From positions 617,516 to 681,515 of the forward strand of contig JAAOMT010000620.1 in assembly GCA_016748015.1 (NCBI GenBank): a stretch of 64,000 bases of DNA, in the 5' to 3' direction. The translations under genes were made by a program, and so were the position numbers. Numbering within the stretch: position 1 is the first letter of the stretch; each line of letters starts with the position of its first letter. Under the pieces are notes generated by a model that was not told where the DNA came from, ran no database searches, and saw only the letters and a list, made by a program, of their open reading frames with translations. Positions 52,100 to 64,000 of the stretch are shown piece after piece. Source of the DNA: Geosiphon pyriformis (taxonomy: Eukaryota; Glomeromycota; Glomeromycetes; Archaeosporales; Geosiphonaceae).

Positions 52100-53060
52100 A
52101 AAAATCGCCACTAGTATTTTGGCCTAATGTAGAATTCAAGAAATATCTAATGTAATTTTATTACCGTGCAGCGAATTGTAGCTAATGATAACTAATGTTC
52201 ATGTTGGCTGCATCGATCATGATTTTTTGCTGGTTTCGTTTATTTTATTGTTTTATTTTTTCCCTGTTATAAATATTATTCCGTGATTCTCATGAATATG
52301 TCTTATATATCAATTAACATTTAATATGCTTATGTGAGTGCAGCTTAAACACAATCTACTAACTTGGCGCATATACATGCCCAAAGTAGACATGAATCAC
52401 GCTTTGTTTATGTGTGAATAGACACTCATTATTAAATTGTATTTTTAACAATTTATAATTAACAAAATTTAAAATATTTAATTCATAAATAAATATTCTG
52501 CTATTTATGTATATATTTTTATTGTTAATGTGAATATAGCTGTATGTAAAGATTTTGTGTTTAAAAACTGGTTTGATACATTGCTAAAAGATTTTAGAAA
52601 TGCTAAAATATGATTTTTAAGTTGATCAATTTCTTTATTGATTACAAAAAAAATTAGTTGTTTAATATTAAATTAAGATAAAATTGAAAAACATTAAATA
52701 TTTTTAAAAAACACTTGATTAATTTTTGGTTTTAAGAAAATTATTTGTTTTTTTATTTGAATTATAATATTTCTATTATTATAAATATATAATAAAATTT
52801 TGGCTAATTATATGTAAAAAGTACATAAAATATATTTATTATTGTATTATAATGAATAATAGTTGAATTTTATTTATTATATTAATAAAAAAAATCTTTT
52901 AAATTTAAAAAAAAAATTGATTAAACAATATTTTAAAAATATATACAAATTTTTTTAATTTAAACAATTAAACCAATTTAAAAAATTTATTTTTATCAAA
53001 AAAACCAAAAAATTACAATAGTTTTTATTTATTAAAATTAAATTTTTTTTTTAAAAAAAA
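52100..53060. other. AT-rich spacer downstream of ADP1
   Basis: After about 250 bp of ordinary 3' flank the sequence turns into A/T-rich DNA ending in poly(A)/poly(T) runs at the LINE target site. No coding or structural feature seen. Confidence 0.6.
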
Positions 53061-53080
53061 AATGATTTTATTATTTAAAA
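53061..53080. repeat. Target-site duplication of right LINE, left copy
   Basis: AATGATTTTATTATTTAAAA occurs here and again at 61017-61036, directly after the poly(A) tail. The outermost A residues are ambiguous because both flanks are A-rich. Confidence 0.85.
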
Positions 53081-53149
53081 AAAAAAAAAAAAAAAATAAT
53101 ATTCTTGTTGATTCTCCAACCATGATGAGAACAAAAAATTTTTTTTTGA

Positions 53150-55193
53150 AGCTGTAGCTTTCTTTTTCTCTTTTCCTTTTGTTCTTACCAGCTATTTTTT
53201 CAAACGTACCTATATTTGTTGCGATAGAGCCAGCGAGCATATCTGCTGGTAGGCCTGGTACTGGTTTGACTGGTTTGGGGATCCATTTAAGTGCGAAAAA
53301 ATACTGTATAGATAGTGTTTACTCCTGTGGTGTATCTCATAAAAAGCCAAAAAGGCCTGTTGTTAATGATACTATCGACTCATCTGTTGGCCTTTTGAGC
53401 ATGGGTGACCTTGTCAGTGCTGGCATCAAGCCTGTGATGTCTTGAGGTAGTAAGGTGGACAGCATTGTGAGCAGTATTAGTGGTCTTTCCGACGTTGAGA
53501 ACATAAAAAACACAGTGGTGGAAGAAACAAGTTATGCAGATTCTGATACTTCATTCGAATATGAGAATATGAATGACACTACTCTTAGAAAAACTCGAAC
53601 TCGCACTTACATATTGGGCCATCTACCAAAGCAGCCTTCATTTAATTGTATAAATAATGATGATGGTGTTCTGGAACTTCCTCTATACAAAAAAACTGGA
53701 TCCAATCAGATGCCACCATTTGGGTTATGTGCCCTAGTTACGCATAGTTTTAATTTAACCAAATCTTTTACACTTGATATTGAGCTTTCTGCAGTGCTTG
53801 GCAAGTTAGTTGTTAATAAATTAATTTCAATAAAAAAAATTTTCTATTAAGTGGATGGTTTTGGGGGTGTCTTCACTTTCTCAAAATTTCCAGGAATTAT
53901 CAGATCATTTTTTACATTGGAATTTAGTTTGAGTAAGGCTAAATTGCTGGTGATTAGTAATAAAATTTTTGTTAATGATGATCTTAGAAAGATAAACAGC
54001 TGGTTGAATCAGAAGGTAATTGTTAAGGAAATCCTGGTGGATTTTTTCAGATCAGCAGTGGAATTGGTCTTCTCTAAATTTGGCAAGATTATTTTGATTA
54101 AGATGCAGTTGATTGGACTTTGGCAAAAGGCCATTATAGAGTTTGAGTCATTTGAGATGGCCAGTCTGGTTGCTTCTAAATAATCGGTGTTCATGGAAAA
54201 AAATTCTGTGCATGTGGTTTTGGCAAATGAGGACAAACAAATGTGGGTGTTTAAGGATTAGCATCAGGCTTTGTTTTATACTCTTCCAATTGGCACTACA
54301 GCCCATGATCTTTCTGTTTTGATAGAGGCTTATGGTGGGAAAATCTGTTTTATTGGCCATAATTTTGCATCTTACATACAAAATAGGTGCACTGTCATTT
54401 GTTTTGAGGATGGAGCATCCAAGTTGGCTGTTATTAATTCTGTTCCAGTTTTCAAGAGTGTGAGTTTATGCTGGACTAGTCTTTTATTGGTGTGTTATGC
54501 CAAATGTAAACAATTTGGTCATGTTTCTGATGTGTATTCAGTTGGTGAGAATTCTGGAATTTATGGGAAGTGAATGGTAATTGATTAAAATTGGGTTTGC
54601 CTGGCCAATATTTATAAAAAAAGCAGGCACCTATTGTTTGCCCAGTTTCTTTCAGTGGCAAAACTTGGGCTCAAGTTGCAGGTGGTTTTTCTTCTCTTTT
54701 GGGTTCTTTGTCTCCTTTAAGTACTGGTCTATCTTCTGGCACTAAATCTTCTATTAGTGCTTGGTCCTTTTCTAACAGTGCTAATCCCCATGGTGTCTTT
54801 AATTTATTCAATTACTTGGTGTTTTTGAAATGGTTTTTGAAGCTTTTAACCAATCAGATTTCTGATATTGTGAGAAATTTGAGCTTTGTGGAACTAGTGC
54901 CTTTGCCATCTGTTTCTCATGAGCTTCCTTTGGCTGTTTTTACACCTTTGGCTCCAGAAGTTAACTTGGATATGGTTTTGAATAGTACACCAGAGTCTTC
55001 TGCTCTCTCTATTTCTACTGTTGTTGATGATGCTTCTGGTTTTAGTTTGAATAGCTCCAAGATTCTAACCACTAAGATGGGTGGATTAGAGTTGAAGATG
55101 ATGTCTTTGGAAGCTTCAATTAGTTCAATATTAATCAAATTGGATTATTTGTGTTCTGGTTCTGGCTTTCTATTATTTTCTTCATCCCAATGA
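53150..55193 (+). pseudogene. LINE ORF1, right copy, interrupted
   Basis: Frames at 53179-53445, 53455-53850, 53851-54183, 54271-54573 and 54699-55193 align in order with ORF1 of the left LINE. For example, DGFGGVFTFSKFPGIIRSFF aligns with FAGIIRATFTSESS, and LPIGTTAHDLSVLIEAYGGK aligns with LPMGMTAHDIWDFIGSVSGK. The knuckle region reads CYAKCKQFGHVSDVY, with the last cysteine lost. In this copy the FGG junction that is frameshifted on the left is intact, but stops at 53446, 53848, 54181, 54258 and 54571 break it. The final TGA overlaps the ORF2 start. Confidence 0.75.
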
Positions 55194-58100
55194 GTGATTT
55201 GGTTTGGAAATTTGCTACTTGCAACATTTGGAATATCAATGTTCCTGCAAAGCAAGTGGATGTTGTTTACTGGCATATAAGTTCTGAGAATATGGTTTCT
55301 TTTGTTACTGAAACAAAGTTGAGGTCTTTCTCTGGGCTTTGAATCAAAAATAAATATGATGGAGTTTGGATTTTTACTTCTGGTTTGAATATTAGGTATC
55401 TTGGTGCTGGTGTTGCTGTTGTTATAAACAATTCTTTGGCTTATTATATTTCTAAGATTAAAGTGGTTCCTGGTTGGGTTATCTTGGTGCAGCTTCTGTT
55501 TAAGAGCAAAATCTTGGTGTTTGTTCTCGGTTTGTATACTGGTGCTTCTGCTGATATCCGTTTTGGGCAAGCATCTAAGGTTAATTCTATTATTGCTAAG
55601 GCTGTTAACACCAGTACTTTTGTGGTCTTGGGTGGGAATTTTAATGAATATGGGTCTGGAAAAAGTGCAAGTTTCAAGTTTTGCTCAAATTTGGGTCTGG
55701 TTAATTCATTTAATGGTTATCATTTGATTAAGGCTCCTATGTGGTGCAATTCAAGAGGTGCTGAAAGGACCATTGATTACATTTTTGTTAGTGAGAGTTT
55801 ATTTTCTACTATTGTGAAACATTGGATTGGTTCTGTTTCTAATTTCTTTAATACAGACCACAATGCTGTGGCAGTATCAATTGGTCTGAGTGAGCTTCTG
55901 GATGTTCAGTTGAATGGTTTGTACAAACAAGCTTACAAGAATCATTGGAAGTTCAAAATCAAAGATGTGGACAGTACTGGGTAATCTTGCTTTAGAGATT
56001 GCTCCTCTGCCAAGATTTTGATAATAAAGGATAGGTTTCTCGCCACAGCTGCAAGTCATGATTTAGATGCTATGTGATTGCTACTGGAAGGGGTGTTGGT
56101 GGGTTCTGCAAATAAGATTTTTTTTAAACTTTGGTTTAGTGATTTTCAGTGTTCAAAAAATAAGCAGTCTTCTAAATTTCTGGAATTGGAGTTGTTGGTT
56201 GCCAAGATTGTCAAGAGGTTGGAATCTGATGACACTTTCGGGTTCAATTGTTTTGTTGAAAAATGGTCAACTTTGGATGCTGATAAGGCTCTTGTGTTGA
56301 GGGACATGGTTTATGCTGATCAAAAAATGATGAACATTCTTAAATATTTGTCAATTGTTAGAAAAGAGTACAGAAAGTCCAAAATGTATGAATTAAAATT
56401 AGCACAGAAGACTTCTATCAAAGCAGCTATTGAAAAATGCATGGAAAAGTTTTGTTTGGACAAGGACAGTATGATCAAAAGTGTATTGAATAGACCCTTT
56501 TAGAAGGTGGTGTTGGATCACTTGGTGGTTGATAATAAACTGGTGTTGGATTCTGATGGGGTAAAATTGAATGTTGACAGGATCATGGAAGATTGAACAA
56601 GAAAACTTGTGGTGCTTTCTGTGCTGTCTGATCTCTGGGCTCACCAGTATGCACTATTAAACTATGTTAGAGATAATGCTTTTTCTGGTGTGATGGATGT
56701 GATTAACATAAGTGAGTTGCTTGTAGTTGTTGGTGGTTTGCCTGATGGCAAAGCCATTGGCTTGTTTGGTATTCCAAATAAACTTTGGAAGCATGGTGGC
56801 AAGAGTGTAATGGAGTGTCTTTTGGTGCTGTTGAATGAATGTCTCTTTGTTGGTGCAGTGCCTGCTTTGTGGAAGAGAGCATGGGTTTTGATGATCCTTA
56901 AATCTTATAATTGGGATGGAATTCTCACAAATATCTGCCCTATTGCTTTGATTGAGACAGCCAGAAAGCTTCTTTTCAAGATTCTTTCTGATAGAATTTT
57001 TTTTGCTTGTAGCAAGTTTGGTGTCTTCCATGGTGACAATTTTTTGGTGTTAAAGGACACTTTTACTCAAGTTCTAGTGTTTGCTGTTGAATCAGTGGTT
57101 GAAAACACTCTTAAGAAAAATAAGAAACTTTGGTTGGTTTTGTAGAATATACATAAGACATATGATTCTGTTGGTTAGCACTACTTAAAAACTAGCTTAT
57201 AGCATATTAAAATGTGTAACAGATTTATTAAATTTTTTGGCAGTATTCATGAGGATAGGATTAACAGAGTGATGACCAATTTTGGCCTCTCAAATGATTA
57301 TAGAGTACATGATAGTTTGGATCAGGGTGAGGTTTTTTTACCCCTTTTTTGGAGAATTTTTTATGATCTGCTATTGTGTGAAGTTAAAAGACATAAGCAT
57401 TTATGTGGATACTGGATTAATACTAAGTTTGTGGCTAAATCAGGCAGAGTTGAGAGTTGTGGTAGAATGTCTTCCTTTTTTGTGGCTGGGGCATTTGTTG
57501 ATAACACTATTTGAATCGGAAATTGCTAAGCATCAATGCAGTATGCCTTGGACATTGCTAGTGAATTTTTTTTGATTTATGATATTTTCATCAATAGTAA
57601 AAAAACTGTGGCCATTCCTATTAATCAGGGTGTTAGGGTTGCTTCTCTGGATATTAATGGGCAGCCAATTTCTATTGCCAAAAGAGGTGAAACACACAGA
57701 TATTTGGGGATTTTTTTGTTAACAGAGGGCTTGTCTAAGCCTAGTTTGGCCAAGGCTTATTCGGATGTTTGTTTTTTTGCCAATGTAGTGCTCAGGAAGG
57801 CTATCACAAATAAGCAGTTCTTGTATTTAGTGTCAGCTGTCTTACAGCCCATTGTTAACTACCATACTCAATTCAGCTTTGTTTCTTTGAATGTGTGCCA
57901 CAAGTGGGATGCCTTGGTCAGAAAGGGCCTTAAGCTTAAAGCTGGTCTTCCTCATGACTTTTCTGATGTAGCTTTGCATTATCTCTCATTGTATAGTCTG
58001 AAATTTTTTGAGCAGATACAGGCTGAGAGCAAATTGGCTGCTGTGGTCACGTTTTCTAATACTTTGGGCATTTTGGGGTGTTTGTTTAATCATAGATTCC

Positions 58101-60871
58101 TGGATTTGCAGGTTCTGAATTAGGCTCTTTTGGATCCCCTGCAGTTCCCTGTTAAGTTGCATGTTAGTCCTGTAAACAATTTTTTGGCTGGTGTGGTTAA
58201 AATTTTTTTGGGTAATGAGCTGTTCCTGACAAATAACCTGCCTTGTACTTTTTGTGATCCTGGTAATTTTCCTATGTCATTGGTGCTAAGAAGTGCTTCT
58301 TACTTTGGTTCTGTTTGTTTTTTGAAGCAATTCAGTGTTGTCTTTGGAGACAGGTTGTTTGACAAAAAGAGTCATGTGATGGATTGGAAGACTTTTTGCC
58401 AGTAGAAAAGACTTGACCCAAGAGGGCCTGTCCTTCATTGGTTTGATTTCACATCTGGGTTTTTGTATAATAGTGGTGCTTTGTTATCTGGTTTGGCTAG
58501 AGCCAATCAACTTTCTGGTTTGGACATTCTGGCTTCTGAAGAGTTTTCTAATTTGCATAGTAGTTTACACAAGTTATGATCTGGTTCTTTTGAGATTTTT
58601 ATAGATGGTTTGTTGAAAAATTTTGGCTTTTCTAGTGTTGCTAATGGTGCTGTTACATATTTTCCTGCTATTGACCATAGTATTGGTATTAGGGTCTGTG
58701 GTTTGATGTTTTCTACTCTGGCCAAGTTGCAGGCTGTTGCTTTGGTATTAGAATGTGTTCTATTTTCTAGTGCAGTGATGGTACACCTTAATAACCAAGC
58801 TGCTATTAATGTATGTGTTTCTGAGTTGTCTTATCTGGTGTCTGATTTCCGAGTTCCATGCTGGGTGGAGAGACATTATATTTTTGATTTGATTAGAGAA
58901 AAAGATTTGAGTATGAGCTGAGTCAAAGTTAAAAGTCATTTTGGTGTTTGTGGCAACATTAAAGCTGATGCTGCTGCTAGTGCATGTTCTTGGTTTTCCT
59001 TACCTATTGGGGTGTAAAAATGGCTTTTAATTGTTGAAAGTATGGTCATGTCTGGTAATGCCTGCTATTTTGTTAGAAATCTGTTTAGGTCTGTGTGCTG
59101 GGCATGTTGGGAGGCTGGGCCTGACCATGATATGATTTGGAGTAGTTTGATCGAATGTGTGGACTGAAGTACTATCTTGAAAGTGTGACACTCTGACTTA
59201 CACATGCTTGCTGAGTTTACTAGCTGGAAGTTTTCTGTGCTACAGTTATATTTAATGAAAGCTGTGCACCATTGACTCTCTGTGGCTGTTTGAAAGAGGT
59301 TGTATGATAAGAGTTACCCTGGTGTGCTGTGCTTATTGTGTAGGGAGGTGGAGTTGCCCAATCATGTGTTTTCTTGTGCCATGGATGCTGATGTGTGAGA
59401 TGAGATCCTTGCTGAAGCCATTGTTACCAGAGGTTTTTGGTCTCTTTTCTTGAATGTTGTAATTGTCTGTTGATTGCAAATTCACATTTTCTAATAGTAG
59501 TTGAACCTCCAATAACTGAATTTATCTTCAAATTATTTCCTATAATTTGAACTGCTGGGCTTATAAGTGGAATGACCAATTTCTTGCCAATTACTTTATG
59601 TAGTTATATTGTAGTAAACGTCAACTCTTTCCCAGGAATTGCTTGTCTAGAAGCTCACTAAAAATGTGTAGTTACTTTGCTGTAAAAGTCAACTCTTCTA
59701 CAGGAATTTTGTCTGTTGGCTATCCTAATGATTGTAATAAAAAAAGAAAAGAAAAATAAAAGAAATGTAAAAGAAATAGGATTTTATCAAGAGAAACGTT
59801 TTCTATCCAGGCCTGAAATCACTAACAGTTTACTGAAATTGGTAGCTAATCAATTTCAAAATGTTAATTGGGTTTTGGGAATTTTCCAAGTGCAATGATT
59901 AAAGAATTTGGTTTTTTCGATTTATTTGATATTTATTTCTTTTTTTTTTGTGTGTAGGAATGGTCCTAAGTGATAAATCTAAAGTAAGATATATTTTCTT
60001 GAAGAAAAAATCTCTTTTTTTATACAACTTGTTGTAGTACTAGTCTATGAACTTGCATTTTTTCTCTTTGCTTAAATTTCAGCGAACTAAAGATATATTT
60101 TGATGGACTACAAGTTATTTTACTGAACTATTGATTAATTTAAGTGAACTATTCATAATTTCAGCAAATTTCTATAAATTTCGGCAAATTTCTGTAAATT
60201 TTGACAAACTTTTGAATGTTACAAAGTTCAGAGTATTGTGTAATTTGATTATCTTACTTTTTGTTATACTAATTGGATTATTTAATTGAATTGTGATATG
60301 TGATAATTGATTAAATAATAAATGATAATTTGAAATGATATTAATACTAATTAATTATAGGAATTATAAGAGTAATTTCGTGCTAATTAATAGCTAAAAT
60401 TCTATTGATAATACTCTTATGTCTTGGGTTTCTTTGGTGGGTTTTCATGTCTTGTCCTCTTCTGCTGTTCTGCAGTTTCTTGGTTATTGTTCTTCAAATG
60501 TTGGCTTGTATTCGGTTCTGTGTAAGAGATTTGTCATGAGTAATTAGTGGTTAGAGACTGTTGAGGTTTTTGAAGTCAAGAAGATGGCTGTTGGTGTTGT
60601 TGTCAATTTTGTAAGGAATGTTGTTGAGCTACATTATAGTAGGGTCTGATTGGTGAGATCTAGTTATAAGGTGAGCATGGAAAAAGCTGGTTCAGTTGGA
60701 GATGATGGGGTGATATCAGGTTTGTCACATTGCAAAACATCTGTGTTGTCTGATGGTATGGTTCAGATGCTTGGTGTTTTGGATTTTTTTTCTGTTAGCT
60801 TTGGTCGTTATGGACCTAAACTTTTCTTTTTTGGTTTGGATTTCAGTCCTCGAGTCATTATAGGTGTGTAG
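55190..60871 (+). pseudogene. LINE ORF2, right copy: endonuclease, reverse transcriptase, RNase H; interrupted by stops and an LTR
   Basis: Starts MSDLVWKFATCNIWNINVPA at an ATG inside the ORF1 stop (ATGA). The endonuclease keeps VTETKL, GGNFNE, IDYIFVS and TDHNAVAV, so its DH pair is intact, unlike the left copy. Reverse transcriptase has WVLMILKS and GLDQGEVF-type blocks, but the first catalytic block reads VL-stop-NIHKTYDSV and the core box is AFVDNT instead of FVDD. RNase H (58610-59000) is degraded. The C-terminal finger region at about 59330 is split from the last 150 residues by the LTR. Confidence 0.82.
59422..60413 (-). repeat. Solo LTR of the gypsy-type element, nested in LINE ORF2 (992 bp)
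   Basis: Reverse complement of the LTR at 1197-2169. Its plus-strand left edge is the intact TGTTACCAG; the right edge TTGATAATA is CTGGTAACA with transitions. No internal region flanks it, so it is a solo LTR left by recombination. ORF2-like protein resumes on the far side (MSWVSLVGFHVL...), which confirms insertion into the LINE. No clean 5-bp duplication remains (GCCAT on the left, CTCTT on the right). Confidence 0.85.
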
Positions 60872-60997
60872 TGTTGTTTTGTCTGGCCTAAGTGGCTAGT
60901 CACATATAGTAAGTATGTAAACTGCATTTAGTCTGGGCCTCTTAGTTTGGTTCTATATACTAAACAGCAGTTGGACTTTATTTATAAAACACATAAT

Positions 60998-61018
60998 AAA
61001 AAAAAAAAAAAAAAAAAA
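60998..61018 (+). other. Poly(A) tail of right LINE
   Basis: 21 consecutive A after ACATAAT, directly followed by the target duplication. The length suggests a fairly recent insertion relative to the A-rich tails elsewhere in the window, although such runs can also expand later. Confidence 0.85.
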
Positions 61019-61036
61019 TGATTTTATTATTTAAAA
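61017..61036. repeat. Target-site duplication of right LINE, right copy
   Basis: Identical to 53061-53080. Together the two copies delimit the LINE insertion. Confidence 0.85.
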
Positions 61037-61930
61037 TCAAATAAATAAAATTTTAATACTTATAATAATGTTAATTATTCAAAGTTTTTATTAATAATTA
61101 TAATTTAATAACCAAAAATAAAGCAAAATTTAATTATAAATTTTAACAATAATATTTGTTAATTTTATAAATTATACAGTTAGAAAAAAAAACAATTAAC
61201 TTGGTTTTAAAAATGTTTTTTAAAATAATAACTTAATTTAAATAAAAATTTTAATATTGTTTTCTTAATAAAAATTAACCAAAAGTTGAATTTTTAAAAT
61301 AATTAATTATTAATTATATTATTAAAAACTTTAAAACTTTTAATAAATAGTTGTAATAATACTAAAATTGTTAGTTGAAACCAAAATTGTTTTAAATTTA
61401 ATATATATTTAAAAAAATGCTTTAATAATATTTTGTCTAATTGTTTTATTATTAAAAAAACTTTGTCAATTTATGATTATTTTAATTATATTAATAAAAA
61501 TAGTGGTTGCTTTTTTTTTTGGCTTTAATTATAAACATAAATTAATAAATTAATAAAAATAAAAATGGTATTATTATCAATTTTTTACTTATTAATACCT
61601 AAATTTATTACTTTAATGATACATGGATCTTTTTAATATAGCAGAATTATTAACCCACAAAAATGTAAAACGTACATATTTAATTTCATATATACCTAGA
61701 ATTGAATCTAACAAATTATGTTTTGATATCATTAAACATAATATTGAAAGATGCCTGGCCCAGATCAATATCAATCCTATAATAAAAGAACATTGAACAA
61801 TTTTTGTGGAATTGCATGAAATTCTTTATGTACACGATATTTTGGAAAATGGAAATTAATTTTGAGTAGGGTAATAATTGATTGATTAAGATTGATTAAG
61901 AATCACTTACCATAAATCAAACTATTTCTA
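61037..61930. other. AT-rich spacer and KTI12 3' flank
   Basis: AT-rich without genes to about 61620, then mixed sequence that probably includes the KTI12 3' UTR. Nothing else identified. Confidence 0.5.
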
Positions 61931-63182
61931 TTAATTTAGGCTCGTGATTAAATACTCGACAAATAATTCAGCTACACGATCCATATCCAGAAGTGTATGC
62001 ATCTTGTTAATATTCGTAAATTGTCGTTTTAATCTTCCCAATTCAGAAATTGTCAAATTACGTGACGGAAGATTAATGTGTTCTTTATCGATGAATTAAT
62101 GATTAAAATGTAAGATATATACATGAAAAATAAATCTTTTGAAAGATAAACAACTGATATGATATAGGATATAATTTGATTAGTTCGTAATATTTTAATC
62201 GGACCCGGACCAACGCTGTGTTTTTGAGCTTCCAATATACTATTAATAATTTCCTGCGAGGTTTTCTCCAATTCATATAAATAATTGGTTTCACTCACAG
62301 GTTTCTAAATTTAAAAAATTTTAGTTTTTCGTTAAAAAAAAAAAATTTTTTTCAACTATTCTTACCGCTATTGTCGATAAATTTGGTGGTTTTGCCTTTT
62401 TGTTCATAACTGCATCCCAAATAGAATCACATGGAACTGAAACGTCATCATATATGACCGTGAATAATGGAGCGTCCCATCGATTACGATCATTTGGTTC
62501 TTCGAATCGACTTACTAGATCTTCAAATCTATTTAATCTTAGTATAAAGATTTTTTTTTAGAGTAAAAAACAATCTACCATTTCTCATTTTATGCACATT
62601 GATTCCTCATAAGATTCCTCTTCTTGGGCTCGATTTGAATTCCAAATTTTAGCTATTTCAACCGGTGTCCCACAATAGACCTATGCCAAATTCAAAAAAA
62701 TCGAATTTTATAAAACTTAGACTTTAACCTTTTTAAAATAAATTAATTTCAACCTAAATTTCTTTTTTTTTATACTAATAAATATACCACGCAATGAGGA
62801 GTACCGACAGCCCGTGCGACACAGTATAACTGATATCGAAATCCTTTGATATAATTCATTCCATCCACAATCACTAAGTCATTTTTAGAGAGAAGTCTTT
62901 CAACAGAAGATAACAAGTTTCCACGAGAATTTTTTTCTTCTATACGCGTATCTAAAATAACAAAAAACGTTGGAAAGTTTTCAAATTCGGTAAAATATTA
63001 TTTCAAAAAATTTCACCTTTATAACTATTTTTTGAAAACCCTAAAGTGATGTCGTTTATCAAGTGAATTTGCCTAAGGGTTCTTCCTTCAGCAAGATATC
63101 GGTCTTGAAAATACTTTTCAATTTCTTTGGTGCGTCTAGTTTTCCCACTTGCCGGTATCCCACACATTGTAATTAAAGGCAT
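61931..63182 (-). CDS. kti12: KTI12, Elongator-associated P-loop protein
   Basis: Kti12 is a P-loop ATPase that supports Elongator in tRNA wobble-uridine modification. Six exons on the minus strand: 63182-63017, 62951-62788, 62680-62598, 62528-62366, 62304-62211, 62082-61931; 822 nt, 273 aa (yeast about 310). The P-loop is MPLITMCGIPASGKTRRTKE. It continues with LVIVDGMNYIKGFRYQLYC (Walker B-like), GTPHCVVYCGTP, RFEEPNDRNRWDAPLF, and the C-terminal NLTISELGRLKRQFTNIN. The frame chain is exact at every junction. The donor of intron 5 (GTCCGG) is atypical after GT but is the only one that keeps the conserved C-terminus in frame. Confidence 0.9.
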
Positions 63183-63348
63183 TTTGAGCTAGAAAGAACA
63201 ATGGTGCGGGAATTTTTGGAAGGAATTCAATAAACTTTAAAATTAATAGATCATAAACTAACCCAAATGAGTAATAAATCATAGCTGATATTTGAATAAA
63301 TATTGGATTTTTTGTCACAGGCCCAATAACTCCCCAACTGTCATAATT
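63183..63348. promoter_or_regulatory. Shared promoter region, KTI12 (-) and the right-edge gene (+)
   Basis: 166 bp lie strictly between divergent start codons at 63182 and 63349, the shortest of three head-to-head spacers in the window. Confidence 0.5.
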
Positions 63349-64000
63349 ATGTCAAAGACGATAAGAAAAGGTTTGGCCGAATTTTATAAACTCCCTAGGT
63401 TTTTAACTTGTTTCTTTGCAGAATTACTTCAATTTCTTTGAGCTATTCTTTTAAAAACTTTCATTTCTTTGTCAGAGGTACCACGTTCAATATCCTTCGG
63501 TGCTGTTGATTCCACCAGTCCTACCATTAGCATCACACCTACTGTCTTTGAGCCGACAACAGAAGCAGAACAACAAGAAATAACAATACAACTCGGTTCC
63601 AAACTAGATTACAAAATAATAAATCCCATACGACAGCACCGTCCTATTCTGATGTCTGCAGGGTTCAATCAACGCACTAGATTTCGACGGGATTTTAGTC
63701 GATGCTCACAAGAAGAGTTGTTGGAAATGTTGGAAAGAAATTCTTCTTTAATGAAAAATAGGTATTAAAATTATATAAAATTATACGATTTCTTAATAGA
63801 ATCACGTCTAATAAACTTGTAACTTCTCGATATTGAAGCTTAGTAATATCAAATCTTCCAGATAAAGGGCAACGCCTTCACGACACCAATGCGCGACTTC
63901 TTCAAGCTTTACAAAAATTTGAGGCTAATGACCTTGAAAATTTAATGGTTGATAGTGAAGGCGGGATAGATGGGCATATTTACGATAATGTATTATTGTC
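63349..64000 (+). CDS. 5' part of a gene with a POLR2M/Gdown1-like LPDKG motif (truncated by window)
   Basis: Three exons are readable: 63349-63370 (MSKTIRK), 63476-63761 and 63839 onward past the window end. The protein has a Ser/Thr-rich start and an acidic stretch. A basic block follows (NQRTRFRRDFSRCSQEELLE), then LLEMLERNSSLMKN and SNLPDKGQRLHDTNARLL. The order 'leucine-rich ER--LL-N' then 'LPDKG' resembles POLR2M/GRINL1A (Gdown1), which binds RNA polymerase II. That assignment rests on a short motif and is tentative. The exon 3 acceptor is TTGAAG at 63833-63838, chosen because the nearer TAG gives a stop. Confidence 0.5.

Larger units (their letters stand above)
53081..61018 (+). mobile_element. 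LINE (non-LTR) retrotransposon, right copy, full length with TSD, inactive
   Basis: Complete insertion: 20-bp target-site duplications on both sides, 5' UTR, ORF1 (about 53150-55193), ORF2 (55190-60871), a 3' UTR with the AAGTGGCTAGTCACAT box and a 21-A tail at 60998-61018. Removing the LTR inserted at 59422-60413 leaves about 6.9 kb, close to the left copy's 6.7 kb. Many stops of the CAG-to-TAG and TGG-to-TAG/TGA type make it dead. Confidence 0.9.

Noticed and set aside
54009-57031. Minus-strand frames inside the right LINE
   Set aside because: Antisense shadows of ORF1 and ORF2 without any motif.
59470-60409. TTGAT direct repeats as the target duplication of the solo LTR
   Set aside because: Homology with the left LTR continues past both TTGAT copies to TGTTACCAG and TTGATAATA, so they are internal to the LTR.

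Overview
The window looks like nuclear DNA of an early-diverging, intron-dense, very AT-rich fungus. An arbuscular mycorrhizal fungus (Glomeromycotina, Rhizophagus-like) is the best guess. This is inferred from base composition, short introns (about 55-110 bp, up to 16 per gene), the protein set, and LINE and LTR elements lying next to AT deserts. No rRNA, tRNA or CRISPR was seen.

Layout. 1-2169 is the 3' end of a gypsy-type LTR retrotransposon with its 3' LTR. 2170-8930 is AT-rich decayed DNA: a probable ghost LINE with an A-rich tail, then a four-copy tandem repeat. 8940-15665 is a nearly complete but broken LINE on the minus strand. 16.9-52.1 kb is a gene island broken by an AT desert at 24-27 kb. 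53081-61018 is a second LINE of the same family on the plus strand; it has a 20-bp target duplication and a solo LTR inserted in it. 61.9-64 kb returns to genes.

Genes, with exon models worked out by reading frames across splice sites. CWC2 (spliceosome factor, 8 exons). A Gemin5-like WD40 protein (16 exons, 1140 aa). A Cdc7/SepH-like kinase with calponin-homology, kinase and C1 domains and a C-terminal CaaX box (8 exons, 1166 aa). An FGGY carbohydrate kinase (minus). Cullin-1 (17 exons, one junction not resolvable). ALG14 (minus, 5 short exons). A 6-pyruvoyl-tetrahydropterin synthase-like protein. SAC1 phosphoinositide phosphatase. An ADP1-type ABCG transporter with a cysteine-rich ectodomain. 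KTI12 (minus). The 5' part of a gene with a POLR2M/Gdown1-like motif at the right edge. All are housekeeping genes and they do not form one pathway. Two concern RNA splicing and snRNP biology, two membrane lipid and transport, and one N-glycosylation. Three head-to-head pairs share promoters of 167-280 bp.

The most notable observations are: at least five introns whose frames require GC-AG splice sites; the CH-kinase-C1-CaaX architecture with HCD in place of HRD; a full Gemin5-like protein in a fungus; and two LINE copies that document an ATGA ORF1/ORF2 overlap and decay dominated by G-to-A and C-to-T changes.
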